A stretch of DNA of 64,000 nucleotides from positions 1-64,000 of the forward strand of contig JABDGV010000004.1 in assembly GCA_013285825.1 (NCBI GenBank). The letters are read 5' to 3'. The notes under the pieces are model-generated. The model did no database searches, was not told the origin of the DNA, and saw nothing but the letters and a program-made list of their open reading frames with translations. The translations under genes and the position numbers were made by a program. The DNA comes from Bacteroidota bacterium. Its GTDB lineage: Bacteria > Chlamydiota > Chlamydiia > Chlamydiales > FEN-1388. This document shows positions 50,209 through 58,437 of this stretch, piece after piece. Each line of letters begins with the position of its first letter. Position 1 is the first letter of the stretch.

Positions 50209-50820
50209 ATGAGGTTAAAGAGTTCAATTATAACTGCTGCTTTAAGTGCCTGTATATTGTTCTTGAGTGGGCTTGAGGGTCAAGAGGTTAAAGCCTTCAA
50301 ACCTGCCCCCTTTTCACTCACATCACCTCTCGTCAAAAAGAGCCATAAGCATAAGCATAAACCCAAACTTGCCTATATATCTTCTTTTGCTGTGGACTAT
50401 TGGGATACAACCATGTATGGAGGGTTTATTACTTTTCCAATAACTCCCTTCAGGTCGGGCTTTAATTTCCCTCCCCAGAACAATATTTATTTTACTATAC
50501 CAAGGACAGGTAAGTACCAAATCTCGTTCAATTTTGAGTTAATGACCGCATCGCCCCCAGGCACGGGTGATGTTACCATCTCAATGCTTATTGACGGACA
50601 GCCATTTCCAAATGCCGTGTTTACAATTGCTGGGGATGAAGTTCTTGGTGCAACTTTTGTTCCAACACGGACAATGATACGATTCTTAGCACTAAATAAG
50701 GGTCAAAAATTGTCGGTCTTTATTTCTACTCAGAGTGGTAGCATCCTATCCATAGCAGCGCCAACGCCCCCCATAATGGGGAAATCCAATAGGACTCTTA
50801 CAATCATACAGATTAATTAA
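50209..50820 (+). CDS. secreted C1q/TNF-like protein 2
   Basis: A 203-residue paralogue of the preceding gene, with ATG at 50209 preceded by AAGG. Signal sequence SSIITAALSACILFLSGLEG. After a KKSHKHKHKPK linker come YFTIPRTGKYQISFNF, IDGQPFPNAVFTIAGDE, LALNKGQKLSVFISTQSG and SNRTLTIIQIN, the strands of the BclA-like jellyroll. The 5' leader (TATACAGGCAGTTTGG) repeats that of the first copy (ATGCAGGCAGTTTAG), so the whole transcription unit was duplicated. His/Lys-rich linker residues are a possible metal or heparin-like binding site. Confidence 0.75.
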   Translation: MRLKSSIITAALSACILFLSGLEGQEVKAFKPAPFSLTSPLVKKSHKHKHKPKLAYISSFAVDYWDTTMYGGFITFPITPFRSGFNFPPQNNIYFTIPRTGKYQISFNFELMTASPPGTGDVTISMLIDGQPFPNAVFTIAGDEVLGATFVPTRTMIRFLALNKGQKLSVFISTQSGSILSIAAPTPPIMGKSNRTLTIIQIN

Positions 50821-50918
50821 TACGTGCCTGACAGGTGCTTGCAAATGAGTTGGTATAGAGATTGCCAATTATTTATTGTAAGAATATAAAGACAATTTAG
50901 ACTTTTCATGGAAATTGT

Positions 50919-51521
50919 GTGAATTTAAAAAAATGTATTTTAAACATGGCTTTAACTGCCTGCATCGTCTGTTCTGGCGGATTGGAAGGACTCGAGGTTA
51001 AGTCATACAAACCTGCCCCTTTTTCACTTTCTTCACCACTGGTCAAAAAGAGCAAGAAACCTAAACAGCTCTCCTTTATATCAGCCTATTCTACCGATAC
51101 ATGGGATACCACTATGTTTGGGGGTTTTATTACCTTTCCAGTAACTACCACAAAATCAGGTTTTTCCTTTCCTGCAGACAACATCTACTTTACTATTCCA
51201 CAGACAGGCAGCTACATGATCTCCCTTAATTTGCAGGATATGTCGGTTACTCCACCTGACTCGGGAGACGTCTTTATCATGATTATGTCTGATGGTCAGC
51301 CTGTGCCGGGCGCACTCTTGAAACTGACTGGAAACGAAGTCATTGGCTCCGCAACGATTCCAGCGAGGAATTTGAATAGGTTGCTTCCCTTAAAGAAGGG
51401 GCAGCAAATTGGGGTATTCGTTATGCCGTCCGATCCAGGAATAGTATATACCATTCATCAGACCCCAGCTCCCTACTATAGCCTATCTAACAGGGCAATT
51501 GCGATTATGCAGGTCAAATAA
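50919..51521 (+). CDS. secreted C1q/TNF-like protein 3
   Basis: A 200-residue third paralogue with GTG start at 50919. Signal KCILNMALTACIVCSGGLEG. The jellyroll shows YFTIPQTGSYMISLNL, SDGQPVPGALLKLTGNE, LPLKKGQQIGVFVMPSD and SNRAIAIMQVK. The linker is shorter and without His (KKSKKPKQ). The upstream leader, AAAGACAATTTAGAC, is a diverged form of the CAGGCAGTTTAGAG seen before copy 1. It is probably a single-gene unit, with the dps-like gene 30 bases downstream. Confidence 0.75.
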   Translation: MNLKKCILNMALTACIVCSGGLEGLEVKSYKPAPFSLSSPLVKKSKKPKQLSFISAYSTDTWDTTMFGGFITFPVTTTKSGFSFPADNIYFTIPQTGSYMISLNLQDMSVTPPDSGDVFIMIMSDGQPVPGALLKLTGNEVIGSATIPARNLNRLLPLKKGQQIGVFVMPSDPGIVYTIHQTPAPYYSLSNRAIAIMQVK

Positions 51522-51550
51522 AATTGACAATACAATAGGGTAAAAAGAAT

Positions 51551-52015
51551 ATGAAAACCAATTGCGGGCTTCCTCAAGAGACGGTGCGTAAGATTGTTGA
51601 ACGTTTAACTAGTTTAACTGCTGATCTCTATGTTCTTTTAACGAAGACACTTCGTTTTCACTGGAACATGGAAGATCCACGCTTTTATTTTCTCCATGAG
51701 CTGCTCGATGGACAATATCACCAGCTTCTCGAGGAAGTTGATCTCGTTGCCGAACGTATTCGCCAGCTGGGTAAACCTGTTTCTGCCAGCATGCAGGAGT
51801 TTTTGAAAGAGAGCAGGCTGAAAGAAGTAAAGAGCGCCATGGATGGCAATAAGATGCTTGCATCTTTAGCAGAATCTTATGAGCAGCTTTTAAAGCTGTT
51901 ACGAGCTGATGTTGAGCTTTGCGACAAGCTTCATGACCCTGCAACTTCCGATATCTGTGTAGAGCTTCTCAGAAAGTTTGAGAAGCGCGTCTGGATTCTA
52001 CGAAGCCACCTATAA
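51551..52015 (+). CDS. dps: Dps-family ferritin-like protein
   Basis: A 154-residue four-helix ferritin-like protein. The ferroxidase ligands sit in LTKTLRFHWNMEDPRFYFLH (His/Asp) and LDGQYHQLLEEVDLVAERIRQLG (Asp/Glu), as in Dps. It stores iron and protects DNA from oxidative damage; dodecamer expected. No signal peptide. Its stop overlaps the convergent GH130 stop by 6 bases. A nearby iron-responsive site is not evident. Confidence 0.85.
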   Translation: MKTNCGLPQETVRKIVERLTSLTADLYVLLTKTLRFHWNMEDPRFYFLHELLDGQYHQLLEEVDLVAERIRQLGKPVSASMQEFLKESRLKEVKSAMDGNKMLASLAESYEQLLKLLRADVELCDKLHDPATSDICVELLRKFEKRVWILRSHL

Positions 52016-53101
52016 GTCAGTTGCCACCGTAACGCCAATTGCTGAATCGGCAGTACCATAGTAGAGCAGCCATTTGCCTTGGAAATGGACGAGCCCCTCC
52101 ACAAAGACCGTTCCATCAATGTATTGGCCCGATTTTTCATATGGCCGTTCTGGTTTGAAAAAGGGCTGATCGAGTCGAGCGAGAAGTTTAGTCGGGTCTT
52201 GAGCATCAAAAAGTGCCTGTCCTGCAGAATAGGCGCCCTTTGGAATTGCAGGGTCTCCATTTTCCGTTGAATTTCTGCCATTATAGAGGAAAACAATCCC
52301 ATTCTTTGTAATCACCGCTGGCGGGCCTGCTTCTGGAAAGTCGCTATCATATTTGCCTGGACGTGGTCCAAGTATTGCAAGCAGCTGTCCATTTGCATCT
52401 ACAAGCGGTTCCCAAGAGATGAGATCGTCAGATGTTGCAAGATAAATATTTCCTTCGCCCCAGTACATCCAGTATTTACCCTGAATTTTAGCGGCAATGA
52501 GTCGATCGTTCACCACTTTGCAAACAATTGAACCCGATTTGCAGTACCTTCTTCCGTAGGTTCCATTTTGCGCCTTTTCAAAGGCATAGCCATGTTTCTC
52601 CCAAGACATTAGATCCTTGGATGTCGCAACAGCGAGCACAGCCATTTGTCGATTCCATTGTGTATACATCATGACGTAGCTGCCATCTTCTTTTTCGACG
52701 ATGCGGGAATCTTCGCATCCACCTGGCCATTCATTATAGAATTGCGAATCGTGATTGGGGAATAGCACGGGAAGAGGATTTCTTTGGAAAGTAAGGCCAT
52801 CAAGGCTTTCTGCTAGCCCCAGCCTAGATGTATGCATGCCAATTCCAACACCTGAGTCATCTTCGGCTCGGTAGAGAAGATAGACCTTCCCATCTTTCAC
52901 AACTGCTGCTGGGTTAAAAGTGTGGTCGCATTCCCAGTGAACTTGTTTTTGGAGGATAGGGCAGGTAAAACAGGATTCTGGCCGAGGAGTAATGATGGGA
53001 TTGGCGCTATCAGCCCGAACAAATGGACCAATGGTCCAATCGAGAGCAACAATTGATGAGAGGCACAACATGAAAAAAGATATAAGCAATGAAATTTGCA
53101 T
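52010..53101 (-). CDS. exported GH130 family glycoside phosphorylase/hydrolase
   Basis: A 363-residue protein. The start chosen is ATG 53101 (AGGA 7 bases upstream), giving a signal peptide MQISLLISFFMLCLSSIVALDW. The five-bladed propeller has GH130 marks: NPIITPRPE, HTFNPAAVVKDGKVYLLYRA, WPGGCEDSRIVEKEDGSYVMMYT, KSGSIVCKVVNDRLIAAK, GPPAVITKNGIVFLYNGRN and GQYIDGTVFVEGLVHFQGKW. Family members phosphorolyse or hydrolyse beta-mannosides and are mostly cytosolic phosphorylases. An exported form would need phosphate outside, or be a hydrolase. Substrate is inference; host glycans are possible. Confidence 0.85.
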   Translation of the reverse strand: MQISLLISFFMLCLSSIVALDWTIGPFVRADSANPIITPRPESCFTCPILQKQVHWECDHTFNPAAVVKDGKVYLLYRAEDDSGVGIGMHTSRLGLAESLDGLTFQRNPLPVLFPNHDSQFYNEWPGGCEDSRIVEKEDGSYVMMYTQWNRQMAVLAVATSKDLMSWEKHGYAFEKAQNGTYGRRYCKSGSIVCKVVNDRLIAAKIQGKYWMYWGEGNIYLATSDDLISWEPLVDANGQLLAILGPRPGKYDSDFPEAGPPAVITKNGIVFLYNGRNSTENGDPAIPKGAYSAGQALFDAQDPTKLLARLDQPFFKPERPYEKSGQYIDGTVFVEGLVHFQGKWLLYYGTADSAIGVTVATDL

Positions 53102-53232
53102 AAGAATTCCTATCGCAAGCATGAGAAATTAAGCCAAAACTGTAGGTTAAGTTGAGAGTGTTTGTCAATATTTTAGAGAGCGAGTTATCAACAAATAATT
53201 TAGAATAAAAGTAACGAGAGAGAGCTAAAGCG

Positions 53233-54261
53233 ATGAGTGATTTGAAAGTACCATCAAATAACCAAGCTAGTTATCAAAAATTCCAAAATCCTAAAGAAGA
53301 AATCGGAAAGGATCTTGAACTGTTTTGTGAAAAACTTTGTCCTGGCGTTACACCCGGTGTGATGAACGAGATGATTAAGAAGGGTGAGGAATTAGGCAAA
53401 GAGTTAGTTGCAGCTGCAGGTAATGATGAAGCATTCAATAACCTGCTTGATGACCCGAAAATTACAAACCCAGAATCTGCTGTACATCTTATTTGGGCTT
53501 TGACTGCGCAAGCAGTAAAACAGGGCGATGCCTTTACGTCTGGATCTATGCGGCTTGGAACAAAAGGGGAGTTAACAGCGGTAAAGTTAGAAGCATTCTT
53601 TAAAGCGTGCGGCCAGGGACAAGCCTACACACGAATTGCGTCGACTCATATGCAGGAGAATCTTACTAAAACCAGTGTTCAGTGGGGTTTAGATTTGCGA
53701 GATATGGGCTTGCCTGCGGACAAGCATACTATTCTTTTTGCTCGTCAGCCTGACGGCTCTTTCTTTCTCAAATTAGAGTCGGCCGGATGTCCACCTTTTT
53801 GGAAAAAAGGATTTGCCACATGGAAGAATTTTAAGGAGTTTGCAGCGCATGCTTTGCAGTACATTAAAACGCGCCCAGCTATTGCGAAAATCCACTTCTT
53901 TATAAATCGCACGTCAGAAGATATTCCTAAACTTGAGAGTCGAAAAGAGCATGTTCCTAAAGAGATAAAAAAGCAGTTTAAGCTGGCTATGAAAGCGATG
54001 TACCCTGATAAAAAAATAGCTGATGAGAAATATCTTGAAGGGAAGAAATATGGCATATCGAGAATGAAAAAAATTCTCGATGCAAAAGATGAGAAAAAAT
54101 TAGGTACAGATCCTTATTTAGCAAAAATGCGAATGGAGCGGCATCTTGATCCCTATTTAGAAAAGGCAAATACCTCTCAGTACGAGGGGGAAATAAAAGG
54201 CAACGAGGTTTTGCTCGCCCCCTTAGGTACAAAGGGCTTTTATGGACAGCCTAAATCCTAG
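53233..54261 (+). CDS. hypothetical protein, candidate effector
   Basis: A 342-residue protein without signal peptide or recognised domain. The N-terminus is Ser/Asn/Gln-rich (SDLKVPSNNQASYQKFQNPK), as in type III substrates, and then helical (EEIGKDLELFCEKLCPGVTP). A globular middle (residues ~100-210) has THMQENLTKTSVQWGLDL and FARQPDGSFFLKLESAG. The C-terminal third is very Lys-rich (KKQFKLAMKAMYPDKKI, RMKKILDAKDEKK), which might bind nucleic acid or lipid heads. It is a single plus-strand gene between the GH130 and galE genes. Function is unknown. Confidence 0.6.
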   Translation: MSDLKVPSNNQASYQKFQNPKEEIGKDLELFCEKLCPGVTPGVMNEMIKKGEELGKELVAAAGNDEAFNNLLDDPKITNPESAVHLIWALTAQAVKQGDAFTSGSMRLGTKGELTAVKLEAFFKACGQGQAYTRIASTHMQENLTKTSVQWGLDLRDMGLPADKHTILFARQPDGSFFLKLESAGCPPFWKKGFATWKNFKEFAAHALQYIKTRPAIAKIHFFINRTSEDIPKLESRKEHVPKEIKKQFKLAMKAMYPDKKIADEKYLEGKKYGISRMKKILDAKDEKKLGTDPYLAKMRMERHLDPYLEKANTSQYEGEIKGNEVLLAPLGTKGFYGQPKS

Positions 54262-54293
54262 TTAATTAATTCAAGTTTATCAATCCAACTTCA

Positions 54294-55337
54294 TCAATCC
54301 ACTTTCATTGCGTTCCACGCATCTTGAATGATTGATACCAGGTCAGTGTGTTTCGGATGCCATTCCAGCTCCTCTTGAGCTTTTTTAGAGCTTGCGATCA
54401 TGGCTGGAGGATCACCTATGCGCCGGTCTCCTTCGACTACTTGCACCTTTTTTCCTGTTACTTTTTCTACAGCAGCTATGACTTCCCGTACACTAAACCC
54501 TTTGCCATTGCCAAGGTTGTAGCAGGCAGAGGGAGCGCCTTTGAGAAGCCGCTTCAAAGCTTTGATATGGGCTGAGGCAAGGTCTTCAATATGAACATAA
54601 TCGCGGATCCCTGTTCCATCGGGTGTTGGGTAATCAGTGCCAAAAATGGTAACTGTCTTTGCAGGCCCTTGAACGCTTCGCAGCACTACAGGAATAAGAC
54701 TCGCTTCATTTTGCATACAGTTTTTGATCCTCTGTTTAGGATCTCCTCCTGCGGCATTGAAGTAGCGAAGGGAGCAATACTTGAAGCCATAGTTGGCTCG
54801 GTCTAGATCTTGGAGAATGGTCTCAACCATGAGCTTGGACTGTCCATACGGATTTATTGGGTTTTTGGGATGGCCTTCGGTTACATACTCTTCAAGCGGC
54901 AAACCATATATCGCAGCAGAAGATGAAAAAATAAAAAAATGTACATTATGTTTTTTCATCTCTTGAAGAAGGGTTAAGGTGTCCGATACATTATTGATGT
55001 AGTATTTGAGAGGGTTTGAAATTGATTCACCAACCTGCTTTACCCCTGCAAAGTGCATAACAGCCGAAATGGGGTATTTTGAGAAAATCTGGTGCAATGT
55101 CTCGCTGTCTGTCATATCACCTTTTATGAAGATGCCATGTTGGACAGCCGCTTTGTTGCCCGTGCTTAAGTTATCAAGAACGACTGTTGGATAGCCTTCA
55201 TCATAGAGCATTTCATTGACGCTTGAGCCAATAAACCCAGCCCCACCCACAACTAATACCCACTCTTTGGTTGGAACGGCACAATCTAGAGATAGAAAGG
55301 ATAGTAAGATGGAAAAGAAAAGTACAATTCTGATCAT
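54294..55337 (-). CDS. galE: UDP-glucose 4-epimerase (GalE) with signal peptide
   Basis: A 347-residue extended SDR. Start ATG 55337 (55358 is an in-frame alternative) gives MIRIVLFFSILLSFLSLDCA, a signal peptide directly before the Rossmann start VLVVGGAGFIGSSVNEML. The epimerase core is complete: NLSTGNKAAV, FAGVKQVGESISNPL, SSSAAIYGLP, NPYGQSKLMVETIL with catalytic Tyr/Lys, RYFNAAGGDP, and GTGIRDYVHIEDLASAH. GalE interconverts UDP-Glc and UDP-Gal using NAD. UDP-sugars and NAD are cytosolic, so an exported GalE implies use outside the bacterium. It is divergent from the exported uridine kinase. Confidence 0.92.
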   Translation of the reverse strand: MIRIVLFFSILLSFLSLDCAVPTKEWVLVVGGAGFIGSSVNEMLYDEGYPTVVLDNLSTGNKAAVQHGIFIKGDMTDSETLHQIFSKYPISAVMHFAGVKQVGESISNPLKYYINNVSDTLTLLQEMKKHNVHFFIFSSSAAIYGLPLEEYVTEGHPKNPINPYGQSKLMVETILQDLDRANYGFKYCSLRYFNAAGGDPKQRIKNCMQNEASLIPVVLRSVQGPAKTVTIFGTDYPTPDGTGIRDYVHIEDLASAHIKALKRLLKGAPSACYNLGNGKGFSVREVIAAVEKVTGKKVQVVEGDRRIGDPPAMIASSKKAQEELEWHPKHTDLVSIIQDAWNAMKVD

Positions 55338-55453
55338 AAGCACACTTTCGATAAGCATAGAATATGTAACGCATTGCTTACCTTTGAAAGAAGAAAAAAA
55401 TTTACTTCTCTGTATTGTTGTTCTATATTCTCGTGAAACAATATTGAGGGCCT

Positions 55454-56149
55454 ATGTGCAGAATATTCTTGCTTCTTAGCTGTCTATGCATCACTTATCT
55501 TCAAGCCACTCCCAAAGTACTCATCGGAATAGCAGGTGGAACTGGATCGGGAAAAACAACCCTTGCTGATAAGATCCAACAGGCCTTTCCCGTTGAATCG
55601 ATTCTCATTAGCCAGGATTCTTACTATAAAGATCTATCTCACCTTGCCTATCATGAACGTGCTGCAACAAACTTTGACCATCCTAACTCTCTTGATTTTG
55701 CCCTGCTCCATGACCATTTAATGGATTTAAAAGAGGGTTTTGCAGTTGATCTGCCTGTCTATAATTTTCACATTCATAGCAGAGAACCTGCGACTAAGCG
55801 TGTCTATCCTGCCCAGGTTATTATTATCGAAGGCATTCTCCTATTTGCAGTCCCTGAAGTCCGAGATCTTTTCGATATAAAGATATTCATTGATACAGAT
55901 GATGATATTCGAGTTTTGCGTCGTATAGAACGGGATCTGCACGAACGCTCACGCGACTTCAAAAGTGTGAAGGATCAATATTTAACGACCGTGAAGCCTA
56001 TGCACGACGCGTTTGTAGCGCCGAGTAAAAAGTATGCCGATTTGATTATCCCTGAAGGTGGGCGCAACGATATTGCTCTAGGCATTATCCTTGCCAAACT
56101 TCATGAGGTTTTGGACAATGATTTAGTCGAGAAGAAAGCAAATGAATAA
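55454..56149 (+). CDS. udk: uridine kinase with signal peptide
   Basis: A 231-residue protein. ATG 55454 with GAGG 5 bases upstream. Residues 1-18, MCRIFLLLSCLCITYLQA, form a signal peptide just before the usual kinase start: VLIGIAGGTGSGKTTLADKI (P-loop). Then SQDSYYKDLSHL, NFDHPNSLDFALL, DLPVYNFHIHSR, IIIEGILLFAVPEVRDLFD and RIERDLHERSRDF, all Udk family. It phosphorylates uridine/cytidine to UMP/CMP with ATP or GTP. A cytosolic Udk starts about at the P-loop, so the extra ~18 residues are added. Its stop overlaps the SDR start by 8 bases. Confidence 0.92.
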   Translation: MCRIFLLLSCLCITYLQATPKVLIGIAGGTGSGKTTLADKIQQAFPVESILISQDSYYKDLSHLAYHERAATNFDHPNSLDFALLHDHLMDLKEGFAVDLPVYNFHIHSREPATKRVYPAQVIIIEGILLFAVPEVRDLFDIKIFIDTDDDIRVLRRIERDLHERSRDFKSVKDQYLTTVKPMHDAFVAPSKKYADLIIPEGGRNDIALGIILAKLHEVLDNDLVEKKANE

Positions 56150-56951
56150 AAACCTCATCCAAGGCCAAACCGTCTTAATTACTGGAGCTTCCAGCGGAAT
56201 CGGCAAAGCGTGTGCTGAGCAGTTTGCGAAGCTCGGTTGTCATGTTATACTGACTGCGCGAAGGCTGGACCGGTTAACAGCCGTTGCAGCTGATTTGAAA
56301 GCAAAATATGGCGTACGTACAACTCCAATCCAACTTGATGTGCAAAAGAATGACCAAGTTGAGGCTGCTGTGAACAAGCTTATTGATGAGGGGATTGAAA
56401 TAGATATCCTCATCAATAACGCAGGTCTCGCTCTCAGCTCTGATAAGTTTCAGGATGCAAAAGTTAGTAATTGGGAAATCGTGATCGATACCAATTTCAA
56501 GGGGCTTCTCTACACAACTAAAGCAGTACTTTCCCAAATGCTTAAGCGAAATCGCGGCCATATTATCAATATTGGATCGGTTGCAGGACATGGCTGCTAC
56601 CCTACAGGAAACATCTATTGTGCCACGAAGCATGCAGTTCGTGCGATAACTCAATCGCTTCGCATTGATTTAATGGGAAGTGCCATCCGGGTAAGTGAAG
56701 TAGATCCTGGAGCTGTTGAGACGGAATTTAGTGAAGTGCGCTGGGAGGATAAGGAAAAGGCAAAAAAATTCTACCAGGGCTTTCAACCCTTGGTTGCTGA
56801 TGATATTGCTGATGCAGTCCTCTATTGCGCTACAAGGCCGCAGCATGTAAATGTGGCAGAACTTGTTGTCTATCCACAGGAGCAGGCATCCCTGACAGAT
56901 ATTTGCCGCAAGGGTGAGGCGCCAAAAGGGCTCTTTGATAGGGTCAAATAA
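56142..56951 (+). CDS. short-chain dehydrogenase/reductase (YdfG-like)
   Basis: A 269-residue classical SDR without signal peptide. TVLITGASSGIGKACAEQFA is the TGxxxGxG dinucleotide site; ILINNAGLALSSDKF is NNAG; IINIGSVAGHGCYPTGNIY leads to Ser and the YCATKHAVRAITQSLR Tyr/Lys; DPGAVETEFSEVRWEDKEKA is the YdfG-type C-terminal feature (VETEFS..R). YdfG oxidises serine, threonine and 3-hydroxy acids with NADP. It is translationally coupled to udk. Its 3' end overlaps the convergent methyltransferase by 82 bases. It looks cytosolic, unlike its neighbours. Confidence 0.9.
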   Translation: MNKNLIQGQTVLITGASSGIGKACAEQFAKLGCHVILTARRLDRLTAVAADLKAKYGVRTTPIQLDVQKNDQVEAAVNKLIDEGIEIDILINNAGLALSSDKFQDAKVSNWEIVIDTNFKGLLYTTKAVLSQMLKRNRGHIINIGSVAGHGCYPTGNIYCATKHAVRAITQSLRIDLMGSAIRVSEVDPGAVETEFSEVRWEDKEKAKKFYQGFQPLVADDIADAVLYCATRPQHVNVAELVVYPQEQASLTDICRKGEAPKGLFDRVK

Positions 56952-57742
56952 GGGCTATAAGAAGCAATTCGCACCGCCACCTGTTCGTGATAGATATTGT
57001 ATGCGAGATATTCAACTGTAAGATTATGTACCTCTAAGAACTCTTGAAAGGCCTTCCATTCATGCTGTTCAACTCCTGGATAATTGTAGAGCTCATCGAA
57101 GACAATGATTGTGCCAGGAACAATCCTATCGCCTAGTGCTTTGAACGCACAGACAGCGGAAGAATAGATATCGCTATCCATATGCAGGAAGGCAATAGGT
57201 TCAAGATTAGGCCTTGATTGAATGAACTGATTCAAAGTGTCAGAAAACAGCCCTTTAAAGATATCAACATTGTGAAGAACGGGCGGAAGAATGTTTTGAT
57301 TCTTAAAAGCAAAAGTCCCTGCAGCCATGATAAAATCATCTCGTATCCACTCTTCGGGAAGTCCTTGAAAAGAATCAAAGCCATATATTTTTTGGTGCGG
57401 GTTGAGGGCAGCGATAAAGTTAATTGTTTTGCCTGTACATACACCCAGTTCAATATACGACCCTTGGAGGCGAACTTGATCCGAGCCAAATTTTAATACT
57501 TCAGCATCGGATTCAAGGGCAGTAGCTGTTGAGAGGTATGTTTTGACAAACAAAAGAGCCTTTTCATTCTCCCAGTAGGGTTTGTTTTTTGGATTGAAAT
57601 GTAAAATCTGATTTCCCTCAGTTATTTGGCTTCCTGGCGGAATAGCTAAATAGTCGCTCCAAGTAAATCTTTGAGCTGGTGTAAGGGCTGTAAGAGAACA
57701 GCAAAAATAGAGAGAAAATATTAGAGAGTACATTCGAGACAT
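56870..57742 (-). CDS. exported TylF-like (macrocin) O-methyltransferase
   Basis: A 290-residue protein. ATG 57742 with AGGAGG 7 bases upstream; signal peptide MSRMYSLIFSLYFCCSLTALT. The SAM-dependent TylF/MycF domain shows YIELGVCTGKTINFIAALNP (motif I), KIYGFDSFQGLPEEW, IAFLHMDSDIYSSAVCAFKA and PGTIIVFDELYNYPGVEQHE, with the metal-binding D-x-D...D...E pattern. Family members methylate sugar hydroxyls of natural products. The export signal is unusual, as SAM is cytosolic. The last ~26 residues (SPYLTLSKSPFGASPL..) overlap the SDR gene and may be a readthrough tail. Confidence 0.85.
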   Translation of the reverse strand: MSRMYSLIFSLYFCCSLTALTPAQRFTWSDYLAIPPGSQITEGNQILHFNPKNKPYWENEKALLFVKTYLSTATALESDAEVLKFGSDQVRLQGSYIELGVCTGKTINFIAALNPHQKIYGFDSFQGLPEEWIRDDFIMAAGTFAFKNQNILPPVLHNVDIFKGLFSDTLNQFIQSRPNLEPIAFLHMDSDIYSSAVCAFKALGDRIVPGTIIVFDELYNYPGVEQHEWKAFQEFLEVHNLTVEYLAYNIYHEQVAVRIASYSPYLTLSKSPFGASPLRQISVRDACSCG

Positions 57743-57824
57743 TATTAATCCTCCTAGCAAAATTTAGTATGAAAAACCAACACTTTTAGGTTATTATCGT
57801 CACATCTTAAATATAGAAAATAAC

Positions 57825-58415
57825 ATGACTACCTATCATCTTTCCATTTACAAAGATTGTGGCTTCAATCTCGGGCTTGAAACATTTAGTAGAAAATACA
57901 TTACGCTTCAAAATGAAGATGAGTTCTTCGATGTTCAAGAATTATGCCAAAATAGGACGAATTTGTCTTGCTTCTTTAAGGCAAGTGTTGTTCCACTCCG
58001 AACAGACTGGGAGCATCTTTCCAGAGATCTATTTTTACCCTGTCTGATGAATGGCATTTTAAAAACTAAAAACGTTTCAAGTGTCTGTTTTGTATTACTA
58101 GCAATCGTTTGGGATATAGCAACGCTGCCTATTCGACTTCAGACATTACTGCCGCGAATGTTATATAACTTTCGCAGTAAAGCTCATGTACATCCTTTAA
58201 TGACCTATCTGCAGAGAAAGGGAATTGATCAATTTTTTAGAGAAGGCGAGGTCAATCTTGCAATATATAGGCAAGAAAAACGACAAGACGGACTCTATGA
58301 TCGGAATGGAATTGAGTATGCACTGCCTTTGGTTTCTCGAGAGACTCCATTTTTTAGGATAAATGAACGTTGTCAATTTAATATGACAACGGCGCTGCCA
58401 ACACCCGTTCAGTAG
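57825..58415 (+). CDS. hypothetical protein with a single membrane segment
   Basis: A 196-residue protein. One probable membrane segment, VSSVCFVLLAIVWDIATLPI (about residues 85-104), divides a soluble N-terminal part from a basic part (RLQTLLPRMLYNFRSKAH). No signal peptide; the N-terminus is MTTYHLSIYKDCGFN. No family is recognised. Its position between two candidates for secretion and its Cys content are not enough to suggest a role. No strong RBS is seen before ATG 57825. Confidence 0.5.
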   Translation: MTTYHLSIYKDCGFNLGLETFSRKYITLQNEDEFFDVQELCQNRTNLSCFFKASVVPLRTDWEHLSRDLFLPCLMNGILKTKNVSSVCFVLLAIVWDIATLPIRLQTLLPRMLYNFRSKAHVHPLMTYLQRKGIDQFFREGEVNLAIYRQEKRQDGLYDRNGIEYALPLVSRETPFFRINERCQFNMTTALPTPVQ

Positions 58416-58437
58416 CTTTATTTGGATCTTGAATAGA

